This document shows positions 10,620 to 21,985 of a stretch of DNA of 64,000 nt, one piece after another. The stretch is from Cinnamomum chago (lineage: Eukaryota; Streptophyta; Magnoliopsida; Laurales; Lauraceae), in the NCBI GenBank assembly GCA_038049695.1, contig CP142451.1:46511001-46575000 (forward strand). The letters run 5' to 3'. Each line of letters opens with the position of its first letter. Within the stretch, counting starts at the first letter, position 1. The translations under genes were made by a program, and so were the position numbers. Under the pieces are notes generated by a model that was not told the DNA's origin, did no database searches, and worked only from the letters and a program-made list of their open reading frames with translations.

Positions 10620-13036
10620 CATATGACGTCATGTTGACGAGGCAGACCTGTAGTTTTTGTCAAAGGTAATGACTTCGTTTCTCCACATCTCGTCGATCTT
10701 TTCCCTCACAACGAAGCATTGATTGAGAGGATGCGAGACCATCTGGTGGTAGGGACAATACCGGGGATCATTGGTTTTGCCAACATCTCCTGATCTTTTG
10801 GGCTCAGGTAAGGTGAGTTTACCATTTGCTACGAGAGCCTCGAAGATTTCTTCAACATCTTCATCGAACAGGTATTTCTTCTCTACTCGTTCTTTGAAGC
10901 CCTCAGAGAGTTTAGGCTTCCTACCTACAGTTTTGTTTTCAGCTTTCTTTGGCTACTGAGGAACTGACTTGGTTTGCACATTAAGAACCTCCTTTTTCTT
11001 TGGTTTTGAGGTCGTAATGGCAGTCAGCTCTTTCTTTGATGATTTCTGACTGTTGAGGTCTTTGATCACCGTTTCAGCCTCCATAGCTGCTTCTAGGAGT
11101 TCTCCCAGGTTTTTTGATTTGTTGCCGATAATCATGGAGCGGATCCTTGCTCTCATGTTGTTAGGCGGATGTCGACCAACGATGCTTGTGGCAGTACATC
11201 TGAGCACTTGTACGCCATCGCCTTCCACTTGTGAATGAAGTCATATGTTAACTCATTCTCTCCATGTTTTAGGTTGCAGAGCTATGCCATAGTAATAAGA
11301 TGATCCTCACCTTTGAAGTGGGTTAGGAAGAGTGTCTCCAACATGGCCCAATTTTGGATGGAATCCTCCGGTAGAGTGGAGTACCAATCAAAGGCCGTAC
11401 CTTTTAGGGTACTTGCAAAGAGACAGATCTTGAGGGCATCCTGATCCGCAATAGCTCACGTCAGGATCTTGAAGTGGATGACATGCTGTCTGGCTGAACT
11501 TTTCCCCGTATATGTTTGGAGAGTAGGTTGTTTGAATTTTACAAGGAACGGAACCGAGTCCATCCATAAGGGATATGGTGGCTTGATCCCATGTTCCTTC
11601 AGTGTATCCTCTTCTTTTGCTTTGACTAGGATATCATCAACGTCCTTTTTAGTAAGGGCGCGTGACTCATTGTTTTCCCCATTAACATCGTCATCTTGAT
11701 GACTCGGAGGAGCTTCATTTTTAGGTGGACGCAGGAAAATGAGAATGAGGTTTTCCATTAGAGCCTCAATTCTCTGTTGTCCTTGCTCCAACTACTGGAT
11801 GCGTGCGGTTACGTCATTATGCAACGGGGGCTGCTCAGCATTTGTAACCAGGACGTTCATCCTTCGAGAATCGAATGAGGATATTGTCTTGGTGACTGAG
11901 CTGGAGCTCATTCTTTTGGATGAAGAATCCGAGGAGTGGTTACTCCAATGTCCTTGGCTTGAAGGAGTAGAGGAGTCTTCTGGATGTCTTCGTGTCCGGG
12001 AGACGCTGCGAGTCACCAATCGTCTGACATGAAGTTTGGTTGCCGACTTCTGGTGTCTTCTGGTTTTGCCAACCATATGGACAGCAATAACTTGGTTGGG
12101 TCTTTCTTTTTCGACCCATTTTTCAGAGACCTGAAGGGTAGAATGCTGGGTTCTTTGCTTCTCTAGTCTCTTTTGTCGATATGCCGCGCAACGACGTATA
12201 CGACGAGCAATTTAAGCTTCAGTCAGTTTTGGCTGGGCTTTGGCGATGAAGGAGGTAGTCCCTCATGCACAGCAGCCGAACTTGTCTTCTTTGAAGCTAG
12301 GCATGGACAGGATCCGGACGTGGTCCTTTGCCTGTAGCAGTGAGGCTTTGAATTTTGCGAGTTCTGCCCCTGGTGAGATGAAGGGTCGACTCGCAGGAGT
12401 GTAGGCCTTAACAGGTTCTTGCAGAGGCCTGGTGATGCATGACTTGATTTTAGGCTTGTAGGAGCAAGCCGGTTCATGTTGGGTTGATTTTTTTGTTTGG
12501 CGGAGGGTAGGTTTCTCCTCTTTCATATAAGAGAGAGGGTAGAATCGGTTCTCCTTGAGAGGGGCCAGGTACGCTGGCTTTTTGTTTGGCGGAGGGTAGG
12601 TTTCTCCTCTTTCATATAAGAGAGAGGGTAGAATCGGTTCTCCTTGAGAGGGGCCAGGTACGCTGGCTTTGTAGATGTTCAGGACCTCCTTTGTCTTGGT
12701 GAAGGTCTCGGGGACCAAGTCTTGGGGCAGACCTAGTTCTTGTAGGTTGAGGCTTCGTGGGAGTGCGACGGGCTTCAGGCTTCTTGATTGTTGCCCTTGG
12801 TGTCATGACAGTGACACGTTCAGGGGCAGTTTCTTCTGCGGGGAGTGGAAATGGTCCCAGCGACCCGAAGACGATGGTCCGGGGAGTAGAGATCGACCCC
12901 GTGTTTCGAGAGTTGCCGAGGGAGATGACGCTTCTGCAGCTGCCAGGGCGCTTGTAAGTGCGCTTGTTTTACTTCTCTTGAAGTAGAAGTTGGTACTTGT
13001 TCTCATCGAAGGTGATGGTTAATGAAGCTACCGTTG
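10620..13036 (-). pseudogene. gag: Tat-1 gag
   Basis: Capsid-type gag. Minus-strand motifs in order: an N-terminus aligned with SLTITFDENKYQL near 13035 (start codon ATG changed to ACG, stop soon after), a basic Pro-rich stretch (12806-12612), a coiled region MEQGQQRIEALMENL at 11791, then SVPFLVKFKQPTLQTYTGK. The retrotransposon gag domain follows at 11455-11220 (TLKGTAFDWYSTLPEDSIQN, LETLFLTHF, ELTYDFIHKWK) with one stop. Near 10770-10690 a CPYHQMVSHPLNQC motif matches the C/H motif that ends plant Tat gag. An 89-base duplication at 12492-12669 also shifts the frame. Confidence 0.8.
12492..12669. repeat. two tandem 89-base copies in Tat-1 gag
   Basis: The block starting TTTTGTTTGGCGGAGGGTAG is repeated almost without change 89 bases later; both copies end in GGTACGCTGGCT. 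As 89 is not a multiple of three, the second copy is read in another frame. The near identity of the copies points to a recent duplication. Confidence 0.9.
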
Positions 13037-14387
13037 TTAGTTTGGAAAACTTCTGAAACAATACCACATCCATTAGTAATCACAAGAATATGGTGATCAT
13101 AAATGGAAGATAACTATGGTTTTGTCTTTTGAAATTGCTCGAGGGTATAGAAGCAATTTTAAACCTTAATTCAAATTACCGAGAAGCAAAGCTCACTCGA
13201 GGTAAGATGATATAAGGTTGGAGATACAAATGTGTCGGTCGCGAATAAAGTAGACCCAAAAGAGTGTACTAGCACTGCTAGGCACAAATGTTGTAAATGG
13301 CATCCTTGGAAAGGGCACGAGATGGGATTTTCTTTTTGAAAGGTTAAGATTGGATTCATAAAGGAGAACAAATGGTATTCCAATCCGAACACAGGCTCAA
13401 ACATTTCTGCGAGCACTGAGTCCGAAAGGGAAGGAACCAGAATTTCTCGAATCTAAATCCAAAAGTGATGGAAGTTTTTTTTGTTTTTTTTTAGAGGTCA
13501 AGATAAAATTCATCAAAGAGAGCAAATGGTATTCCAATTTGAACATAGGCTCAAACATTTCTGCGAGCACTAAATCCTAAAGGAGAGAACCAAGATTTCT
13601 CAAATCTGAACTAAAAAATGATAGAAGTTTTTTTTTGTTTTGTTTTGAAGAGATTTTTTTTTGAAGATTTTTTTGAAGGGTACACATAGGTTTCCAATTC
13701 GGTCTTATGAAACCTTAGTAGATAGATTAACCCCCTAGTAAGGGTAGGATTACTTAATGAACCCGTTTGGAGGACCCTTGCCTCGAACAGTCTAGCTACC
13801 TCCACACTTAGGACAAGGCTTTTATTAAATCCACTTTGGTCAAAGAACGCAATTGGTGCAACCTTAGTGGGTTTTGAACCTTTTTTTTTTTAGAGATTTC
13901 TAATGGACTCATCAAAGAGGGCGAATGGCCCCTCCAAATCCAAACACTGGCTACAAACGATTTCCGTTAGCCATTGTCTGAAAAGGAAGAAACCAAAGTT
14001 TCTCAAATTTGAATCCAAAAGAGAAAGAACTGATTTCTTTTTGAAAGAGTTTGAAACGAGATTTTTTTTTTTTTTTGAAAATCCCTATCGGACTCATCAA
14101 AGAGAAAAGATGGCCCGCTCCCCGATACGAACAATAGTTGCAAACATTTCTGTGAGCTATCAAATTCGAAGAGGAAAGGATCAAAGTTACTCAAAATTGA
14201 ATCCAAGAAAGAGAAATTAGATTTCTTTTTCTCTTTTTTTTTTTTGAAATGAGAAAGAGTAGAAATAAATTCAAAGATAGAAATTTCCAAAAATCCCATC
14301 TCATGTTTTTTTTTTAGATGCAAGATCCAACATAGGCCACCAACTTGAAAGAAGCCTAAGAACTCAAGCATCGCATTCTCAAATGAA
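13037..14387 (-). other. Tat-1 leader, AT-rich with homopolymer tracts
   Basis: Non-coding stretch between gag and the primer-binding site. It contains two or three degenerate repeats of a segment that mentions AAATGGTATTCCAATC...GAACA...GGCTCAAACATTTCTGCGAGC (13370-13420, 13500-13570, with relatives at 13905-13975 and 14090-14165). Each is followed by a T-run of 8 to 14. The matching region of Tat-3 (62541-63596) has the same repeats. Confidence 0.7.
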
Positions 14388-14408
14388 CGAGTCCCACCGG
14401 GCGTGCCA
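14388..14408 (-). other. Tat-1 primer-binding site (probable)
   Basis: The minus strand reads TGGCACGCCCGGTGGGACTC just inside the proposed LTR end (minus ...CCATCA at 14413). A PBS begins with TGG, complementary to the CCA tail of a tRNA. The complement resembles the 3' end of a plant Lys tRNA, with gaps. The same site stands next to the LTR in Tat-3 (62520-62540). The tRNA identity is inference. Confidence 0.6.
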
Positions 14409-15094
14409 GCTTGATGGACCCGGCTTTCGTCCTCTTTTTCCGCCCCGGGGCTGCCGAGGTCCAGCGGAGGAGGAAACCGAGTCATCAACAATTTTTTTTG
14501 TACGGTATGCTAGATTTTCTATTCTACTTGGAATTTGAAGTGGTGATCCAGAGATTCACCTTCATAAGTAGAAAGGAAATCAACATTTTTTTCTAACTTC
14601 CCATTGCACATATATTTTAAGAAAGAGACACAATTTCTTTTTAAATGCCGTGAGAGGCGATTTGTGCCGTGAAAGGTGATTTACAAATCTCATCAATAAT
14701 GAAAGATAAGAAATGTGATTTTTTTGTCTCTTTACAAAGAATACAAAATACAATAGAAAAGTAAGAAAAGGAATCTGACTTCTCAAGAGATTGCGGGGAC
14801 TCGTTCAGATTGACAGTCGCAAGTCATGTATGGACTTCGCCATCGTCCTTCAGATGAGAACACATGATGCTTTGATTTTTTGGATTGGCTTGGACTTTAG
14901 TTTTTTAGAGGATAAAGACCAAGGGGAGGTCCTATATCCAATAAAAAACCAGTAAACGGGCTGAAAAACCGCGTTTAGGCCATGTTGGATAGGAGGAGAG
15001 GGGACCTTGGGGAGTTGGTCCCTCAAGGGGCTTCGATCACCTTGTGGTGTTTCTGCAGCAGAGTAGTAGAACTTCTTCAGAATTTCTCTCTCTT

Positions 15095-15215
15095 GCTTTT
15101 GTGTATGTGTATGTCTCTTTGTGAGCCTGTGTATGTATCTCTCTCTGTGTATATGTATGTGTCTCTCTGTGTGTATACGTATGTGTCTCTCTGTGTGTAT
15201 ATGTGTAGATCTCTT
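15095..15215. repeat. degenerate tandem repeat of TATGTGTCTCTCTGTG units
   Basis: The plus strand shows repeated TATGTGTCTCTCTGTGTG-like units of about 20 to 26 bases between 15095 and 15215. In the sense of the element they lie just downstream of the TATA box, in what would be the start of the transcript. The Tat-3 LTR lacks this expansion at the same place. Confidence 0.8.
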
Positions 15216-15224
15216 TGAATGACC

Positions 15225-15234
15225 CCTTTTTATA
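15225..15234 (-). promoter_or_regulatory. TATA box of the Tat-1 LTR
   Basis: The minus strand reads TATAAAAAGG in a context (GGCTACCAAGAGCC before it) shared with the Tat-3 LTR, where the box is TATAAAAGG at 61665. The conserved position supports a promoter. Confidence 0.6.
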
Positions 15235-17131
15235 GGCTCTTGGTAGCCATGGGGTGATTTATGGCATTGATGGCCCATGATGAGAGAATTGATGGTATTG
15301 ATGCTTCTTGATGGGAGGAGTTACAAGTTTTAATTCTTTTATTTTGTAACTCCTTTTTCTTGGCTTGTGATTGGCCGATGGAGAATGATGGGTATTTAAT
15401 CGCCTTTAATCTCCATGATGAGAGGAGTTTCATGGTTTTAGTGCCATGATTGTTTGGATTTGTAAATCCTATTTTCTTGATTCTGATTGGGCCGTCCAAA
15501 ATAATGGGTTAGTGGCCGCATTAAGTTGTCATAAAATAGATCAATTAACAACATTAAGTGGTCGCCAGGGCATTTGAAGAGTCGCGGGCCGTGCCGCGTC
15601 TTTTGGAATTCTTCTTATGACGATCGCCGATGAATCCACATGCTATTTGATGTCAGATGGCGATGCAACTTCAGACATTGATTGGTGCCAGTGGGCCGGT
15701 GACATCTGTCTTGTCGATTTTTTGATCAGTCGGACAAAAAGTGTACTTTCTTGGTAAGCCAGTTGATGATCTTGGAGCGATCAATGATGATTTCACGATC
15801 TTGACGGCGGATCTGAAATGTTGATGAAGATCAGTTGATTTCAAGCATCAAAAATCAGATTTCAGGAAAAACGCAAGGGCTAGAATTCCCGAAACGCGAA
15901 GAGGGTCGGAAAATGGGCCACCCGGTAGAAACCTGGCGACCCGGACTTCCAGGGTCGCCGACGACCATGGACTGGGATTACCACCGGCAACCATGGGGAT
16001 TTTTCCCCTTCCGGTCGCCATTTCTCGGCCGTTTTTCGATCTTTTTTGTTTCTTTTTTCTCTTGTATTTTTCTTGATATTTTTCCACATTTATTGGCTTG
16101 ATTCTCCTGAAGAAAACCTGACGAGAAGCCACGTAAATCAAATAACAAAGTTTTTTATTTTCCGGAAAGGCCTAAGACTTTGTAGCCGATTTTCCGTCAA
16201 GAGTCGAAACTAGGTCAAACGATGTCGGAATGACCTGAAATTTGAGGTGAAGCCTCCATGGACTTTTATTTGAGTTTTGAAGCCGTGTGGGGTCCCATTG
16301 CTAGTAGACTCGATTTTGTCACGAGAAAGATGCCATGCTTTAATGTACGGTCAATCGATGTCCGATCGACTTGAAATTTGATAGGGAGTCTATTAGAGTC
16401 ATTTTAAGACGATCCATTAGCTCTGATTTGGATGTCATCGTCCCGGGAAGCTCAGCTGCCAGGAGGCTTGATTTTGTTTCGGAGCGTCAAAGTCGAGTTA
16501 AACGTTGTCGGAATGACCTGAAATTTGATGTGCAACCCTTTGGAAGCATGTTGAAGCCATCCATGTGCTCTGTTTGATGAGTGATGACCTTGGTGGTTCT
16601 CGCTGCCGAGAGGTTTGATTTTACTACTCGAGAGTTGATGGAGGGTCAAATGTTGTCAGTTTGACTTGAAATTTGACATGGAACCTTTTGGAGGTATTTT
16701 GAGACCATTCGTAGGCTCTGATCGAAGTTTTGATGTCTTCGACATCGTCGCCGCCCGGAGCGCCTGTTTAGCTATCGGAGGAGTGAAGTTAGGCCAAATG
16801 ATGCCGGAATGGCCTGAAACTTGATGTATTGCCTCCTAGTGGTATCTTAGGGACATATGTGTGCTCTGTTTTATGTGTCAGGGTCTTTAGCTTTACCGCC
16901 GCCGGGAGCGCCTGCTCAGCTGCTGGAGGAGTGAAGTTAGGCCAAATGATGTTGAAATGGCCCGAAACTTCAGGTGCACCTCTCTTTTGGCTATTTTGAA
17001 GGATCTTGCAGTTTTTGTTAGATTCTGACAAGATCTGATGCTTGAAGTAGTGCTGTCTGTTTGTAGTAGGATGCGGCTTCATGTAGTTTTTTTTATGTTG
17101 AGGAGGTAATGTGACATTTTTGGTGTCAACA

Positions 17132-17229
17132 GTGAGGTGAGTGTGTGTGCTAGTGAGTGCTCGTGGCAATCGTGTATGCGATGAGGACCTAGATTGGGAA
17201 GCTGTGTGAGCTAAGCATATTTTCATATG

Positions 17230-17263
<34 letters not shown>

Positions 17264-18074
17264 AATAAATAAATAAATGCCCCAACATAAGATTGGTGTT
17301 TATTTTGTCCGTGGGTAAGAATGTGAAAGTGGATTAGCCTCTCAATCCATGATTGTCACCTTGGTGGCAACGTAATCTTCCCTAACTATCCTTTGGAGGT
17401 CGAGCCCTCATAAGCCCCCTTTTGTAGCTGCTTAGTCTTTTGGGCTGAACTTTAAAGAGTACTTGACCACCTCCACATCTCATTTGTAAATAATGTTTGT
17501 GTGTAGTGTGGTGACTCACCGTGTTTCCTTAGTGTTGTGGCTTTGGACCACCTTCTGCTCGGTTCGCCTGATGAGTACCCATGTCACTCCAGCGATCCTA
17601 ATTCTAATAGATTTTTTTAGGACATTTGACTGTGCGATGCCTGGGTCTCTTAAGCTTTCTAATTAACCCATGTAACGAGCATTCAGCCAATGACTCCTAA
17701 ACCAGGTGGCTTTAAGGCACTAGGTATGTAAATGCCCCTACTTGCTTACTGGCTCAGGTTAAAAGGGCCACGAACCCAAACCAGTCATAAGACTTTTATT
17801 CTTTTCAAGACTTCTGACTAGACATCTCTTTCTTTTTTTGGATGATCGAGTAGCTTTCATGACATGGGTGAACTCACATACAAACCTTCACATTGGATGG
17901 CTTTAACCGTGCAGAATTTGTGTGGGGGCAGACTCACCATTTTGTGTATTTTTGTGTTGGTGTGTGTTCGAGCTCCAAGTTTGATCAGAGTGCATCTCTT
18001 CGGTCCTCTTACATGATTTCTACAACTACGCTAAGGAGCAACGAGGATCATACTCCGTAAAAAGTTGGGGAGGG
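17132..18074 (-). other. Tat-2 3' non-coding region, possibly part of its LTR
   Basis: No coding frame. A pyrimidine run at about 17825-17841 on the plus strand (purine-rich on the minus strand) could be the polypurine tract. Sequence left of it would then be LTR. No partner copy is in the window to confirm this. Confidence 0.4.
17226..17279. repeat. microsatellite (TA)n followed by (AAAT)n
   Basis: An alternating AT tract followed by TTATATATAAATAAATAAAT. Simple-sequence repeat with no other feature. Confidence 0.95.
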
Positions 18075-19311
18075 TCAGACTGTGTACCTTTTCAGGTACA
18101 TAACGTTCCATGGGTCGTGCAGCTCTTCCCCTTCTGTATTTACTAGTCTATATGCATTTCCAGAATATTTTTTTTTAATTACACAAGGGCCTTCCCAATT
18201 GGGTCGTAACTTACCTCTAGGATGCGGAAGCTGGGATGGAGTGATGCGCTTTAGCACAAAGTTGCCAACTTTGAATTTTCTTTCTTTGACATGTTTATTG
18301 TAGGCTATGGCGATTCGTTTCCGATATACTTGTGCGTACTCTGTTGCTTTCATTCTTTTCTCATTGAGTAGGTCTAGCTGAAGTAGCAATGATTCTCTCC
18401 TCTGGTCTTCTGTCATACCTTCATCTAGCTAGGTACGCAGTGACGGGTGAAGAACTTCGAGGGGAAGGACTGCTTCCATTTTGTAGGTCAAAAAGTATGG
18501 GGTTTCTCCCATAGGGGTTCTTATAGAAGTCCGGTAAGCCCACAACACTTCGACTAAATGGTCTGGCCAATCATTACCTTTGGCGGTTTGCACAGTCTTC
18601 TTGATGATCTTCAGTAAGGTCTTGTTGATTGCTTCGGCCGGACCATTTGATTGGGGATAATATGGGTTGAATGATGCAGTTCTATATCATATTTTGTGCA
18701 CAACTCGTTCATTTGTTGGGATATAAACTGTGGGCCATTGTTTGTTATGAATGCTTTAGGGATGCCAAACCTGGCTCTTATATTCTTTCTAACGAATTTG
18801 ACTACGGAGGTAGCCTTAATATTAACATATGCCTCTATTTCTGCCCAGTTAGTTTAATATTCTGTGGCTGTTAGTATGAATGCCTTATTTTGTGTGTTCT
18901 CTAAAGTAGAGGCGAGGGGTCCTATGTATCAAAGGCCCAGGTTGAGAAAGGCCATGGAGCTATGGTAGGGTGAAGGGATGATGCGGGTGCATGAATTAGG
19001 TCGGCATGCAGCTAACATTCTTTGCATCTTCTAACATAATGGACTGAATCCAACTCTAGGGATGGCCAATAGTAACCTAAATGGATGATCTTCTTAGCTA
19101 ACATCTGGCCGTTGACGTGTCCTCTACATTCTCCTGAATGTGCTTCTTCAACTATCTCTTGCCCTTTTTCTGTTGTTACGCATTGTAGAAGAATTCCACT
19201 GAATGATCTTCGGTACAATAGCCCTGCGACTATGATATATCTGTGAACCATTTCTTTCAACGCTCTCTTATCCGATCGGGTGCCATACTCAGGGATGTAA
19301 CCATCGCGCAA
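18075..19311 (-). pseudogene. Tat-2 integrase
   Basis: Zinc-binding region at 19311-19012 (EEAHSGECRGHVNGQ, then VRRCKEC). Core at 19000-18420: the motif normally read ITDNG is ITNNGPQF at about 18745, so the second catalytic Asp is Asn. The Glu remains in NGPAEAINKTLLKIIK near 18640. The C-terminal part is an open frame at 18416-18075 with FKVGNFVLKRITPSQLPHPR, then GKLRPNWEGPCVIKK, the usual Tat integrase tail. Several stops or shifts break the core. The enzyme would be dead from the D-to-N change alone. Confidence 0.85.
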
Positions 19312-19332
19312 TTAATTCCAGATATCGTAGTA

Positions 19333-20056
19333 TCATGGGTGATCGTCCACCAAGTCATCATCATGCTGTATGTGAGCTAGGACTCCCTCTTCGGGCTTAA
19401 TAACCTTTTCTTGATCGAGTTCTTTGGCCTTGGCCTTCTTACTATTTTCCTTTGGAACTCTCGGCAGAACTTCGACAGGGCTCCCTTTGGTCAAGTCTAT
19501 CGGTTTAACAGATGGAGAATCTAGCCTTCTAATCAGGAACTCTTCGAAATCTTTATGGTCGGGCATCTCTATGATCGAAGCAAGGATTGCTAATGAGTCA
19601 GCCAGTCGGTTCAAGGCTCGAGGGATGTAAAGGAAGGAAATCTTTTTGAAATCAGACATTAGATCTTTCGCTTTCTCATGATAATGTGCAAGCTTAGGGG
19701 AACTAACCTTCCATTCTCTGGCTATTTGGGAAACAAAAACTTTGGAATCACCGAAGACTCTCAGTTTTTCGACACCTAGGGCCCGTGCTTCTCTGAGCCC
19801 TGCTAGTAAAGCTTCGTATTCCATCATATTATTGGTCACTGGAAACCCAATTTTGTAGGCCTTCAGGATGACAACTCCTTCCGGATATAATAACACTACC
19901 CCGACTCCTTTTCCATTTTGGTTTAAAGCTCCATCAGAATACATGGTCCATAAATCATCTTTAACCTCTTCAATGCCTGTAAAAAAATGCTTTCGTCTGG
20001 GAAATTAGTTCTGACCGGCTCATATTAAGGCAAAGGGAGGTGTGCTAGATGGTCAG
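19333..20056 (-). pseudogene. Tat-2 additional RNase H
   Basis: The frame 19944-19333 contains a clear RNase H fold: MYSDGALNQNGKGVGVVLL (first Asp), NNMMEYEALLAGLREARALG (Glu), LRVFGDSKVFVSQI (second Asp) and PRALNRLADSLA (last Asp). The lead-in at 20056-19945 carries the start of the domain with a stop. The domain stands directly before integrase, the order that marks Tat elements. The catalytic residues appear intact. Confidence 0.85.
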
Positions 20057-20808
20057 TGTCACGCCCCCAGACCGAGGTCCTGATAATCAAGTCTTGTCGA
20101 GACCCCGGCCTAGGCCCGCGGGACTAATCCGGGATTGAGACTAATATATGTGATGAGATGTATACATATATTTAATTTCCCACAAGTGTCCGCGATGAGG
20201 ATATCACAATAACATGAATATTTCTTTTAAATGCGGAAGCGTGTAGCAAATAAAATTGGTAATTCAACTCTAGCCACGACATAATAACACATGTAAAAAC
20301 TAAGTATCAGAATGAGCAATGATCATAAGTGTTTTCCCAAAATAAAAGTTAACGTTTATGCAAAAAGATCATTTAATTACATTTCCCAAAAATACAGGCC
20401 AACAAAGGCCAATATAAACAAAATACCAATTCCCAAAGAATGGCTAAATGTTTCCCAAAATGTTACGTCTCTCATAGCAACCAAATATCTAAACGACATC
20501 ATCAGCATGCCACTCAACTAGGCGTTGTGGTTCACCGATCGCGTCCTTAAACTCCGCCTCGGGATAGACAATGTCCGGACCTGAGTACCAAAGAGTGGGT
20601 CAAACATGACGGTTTGGCAAATGGGTGAAAAGACATGACAATATAATAATAAATGAATTTACCTTCAAAAGCATTTAAACCTATTTAAATAAGAATTTCC
20701 ATAAAAGAGATAAATCAAATATTTAGGAGAAAGTACACATTGTAAAACATGTAAAGGTAACCAAGGAAACAGGAAACAAGCAAGATGGCAACCACACGAA
20801 GTTAAGTC

Positions 20809-20830
20809 CTCTATCACCGAAGTGATAGAG
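20809..20830 (-). ncRNA. conserved LTR hairpin, X copy (TTCG loop)
   Basis: On the minus strand, CTCTATCAC pairs perfectly over 9 bases with GTGATAGAG around a TTCG loop closed by C-G, the most stable class of RNA tetraloop. The same hairpin with stem changes occurs at 28499-28521, 32355-32376, 34682-34703 and 59421-59443. It is a structural element of the transcript by inference, not a demonstrated RNA gene. Confidence 0.65.
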
Positions 20831-20848
20831 CATATCAAGGCGTTGATC

Positions 20849-21094
20849 TCAGTCACACGAGCTGAGGAGATTCAATGAAATAAATACATATACATATGAT
20901 ATACGGGACATGACCACGGTAGCGAGCCGGGCATCAGGAACCACGGTAGCAATCCGGGGTATCAGGACAAGACCACAGTAATAACCGGGTAGCGGGATCC
21001 AAGCTGCAGCTGGCGGGACAAGAGGGGGATCTCCAAGTCGGTGGATCAGACCCACATGGTTATCCAAGCTTAGTGGTACCGACTCATAGGTCAA
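20849..21094 (-). other. conserved LTR block with an 81-codon frame, X copy
   Basis: The minus frame begins MTYESVPLSLDNHVGLIHRL and holds PLVPPAAAWIPLPGYY. Frames closely matching it occur in L1 (34418-34675) and Z2 (31884-32279); the Z1 copy has the same DNA with small changes. The block covers the variable repeat cassette at 20911-20995. It may be conserved as RNA, not protein, because the repeat inside it is reflected in the frame. Confidence 0.45.
20911..20995. repeat. LTR 3' repeat cassette, X version
   Basis: Three degenerate units of about 28 bases around CCACGGTAGCGAGCCGGG and ATCAGGA. Each has short internal complementarity (CGG with CCG). At the same place the W LTR has a different repeat (59455-59550), between shared flanking anchors. 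Confidence 0.75.
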
Positions 21095-21589
21095 ATGAAA
21101 AAATCAAAACATGTATAAAATACATCAAGTGTAAGTATGTAAACAAGCGGGACGGGGGTGCTCAAGGGCACAACTGTCATTTCATGTCGGGCAATGCACT
21201 TCGGGACTAATAACTATATCAATATGATTTCAATGCTTTCGGGAAAAACAAGTCATGTAGTATAAATCTCGGGGACAAAGAAGATACAATTTAACTTTTG
21301 AAGTTTCAGGCAAAGTATTTGGTTTAAGATTTGTTTAAGGTGAATAGGGGTCCCGTATGTCGATTCCAATATAGACTTGGTACTCTTTGAATTCGAAGAC
21401 ATTTCGGGCTCCTTATACACTTTGGTGAAATCGAAACTTCAATGAATCTTTGTGACGTGATTTTCTTCTCAAATGGGCTTCATACATATCCCCAGGTGAA
21501 CGGTCCCCATCATTCTCTAAAAGGGTTCACAAATGACTGGGACAAAAACCCTCTTCATTTCTCTTCATTTCAAAATTCCTAGGTAAGGT

Positions 21590-21985
21590 CGGTCACTTGG
21601 CGGTTAGCCGCTGGCTGACGTCGAGGCTGACTGTGGATTTGCCAATCTAGATACTGAGCACTGGAAATGTAACCGAAATGGGCTCGGTTAGCTGGCGGTT
21701 AGCTACTGATGGGCTCGGCGGTTAGCCGCTGGCTAACCGTGAGGCTGACCGTGTCTTCAGGAAGAAAATGGTGCTCTCTGGAATTGTAACCGCGACGACT
21801 CAGTTAGCTGGCGGTTAGCCGCCGATGAGTTCAGCGGTTTGCCTCTGACTGACCGCACCTTTAGAAGAGAAAGACAACTCTCTGGATTTGTAACCGCGAC
21901 GGTTTGGTTGGCTGGCGGTTAGCTGTCAGTCACCAGGCGGCTAGCCTACAGGTGACCGTCAGCTGACCGCCAGGTGCGGGAAACT
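21590..21985. repeat. palindrome cluster B: GGCGGTTAGCCGC in about three tandem units
   Basis: GGCGGTTAGCCGC occurs at 21599, 21717 and 21810, with many partial forms (TTAGCTGGCGGTTAGC, GACCGC). The whole block is about three units of roughly 100 to 120 bases, each carrying GTAACCG...GGTTAGCTGGCGGTTAGC. It lies 1.35 to 1.75 kb from the LTR start, as do the palindrome clusters of the other chromovirus LTRs, but with a different word. Confidence 0.85.

Larger units (their letters stand above)
4427..17131 (-). mobile_element. Tat-1: Ty3/gypsy Tat-lineage element, 5' LTR to integrase
   Basis: Minus-strand order: LTR 17131-14413, PBS-like site 14408-14388, leader, gag, protease, RT, RNase H, a second RNase H, integrase, truncated at 4427 by the copia LTR. 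An additional RNase H between RNase H and integrase marks the plant Tat lineage of Ty3/gypsy. No chromodomain is seen. Every reading frame is interrupted. A related Tat element (Tat-3) begins at 60010 in the opposite orientation. Confidence 0.85.
14413..17131 (-). mobile_element. Tat-1 5' LTR (about 2.7 kb)
   Basis: The minus strand starts TGTTGACACC at 17131 and ends CCATCA at 14413, next to the PBS-like site. It is homologous over its length to the Tat-3 LTR at 60010-62516. It contains a TATA box (15225-15234), a simple-sequence expansion downstream of it, and two copies of a short repeat around GCCGTGAGAGGCGATTT (14648-14685). Frames inside it are not genes. Confidence 0.8.
17132..20056 (-). 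mobile_element. Tat-2: 3' part of a second Tat-type element
   Basis: Minus-strand additional RNase H (20056-19333), integrase (19311-18075) and a 3' non-coding region. On the right it is cut by the LTR of chromovirus X at 20057, on the left by the Tat-1 LTR at 17131. It belongs to a different Tat subfamily from Tat-1, judging by the protein sequence. Its RT, gag and 5' LTR are not in the window. Confidence 0.8.

Noticed and set aside
14003..14491. 162-codon minus frame
   Set aside because: It spans the Tat-1 leader, primer site and LTR end and is rich in Lys/Phe from A/T runs. The Tat-3 counterpart is not open in the same way.
16371..17226. Possible host gene in the Tat-1 LTR (several 65-145 codon frames)
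   Set aside because: The same DNA occurs in the Tat-3 LTR with different frames. It consists of diverged internal repeats around CTGAAATTTGA, not of codons.
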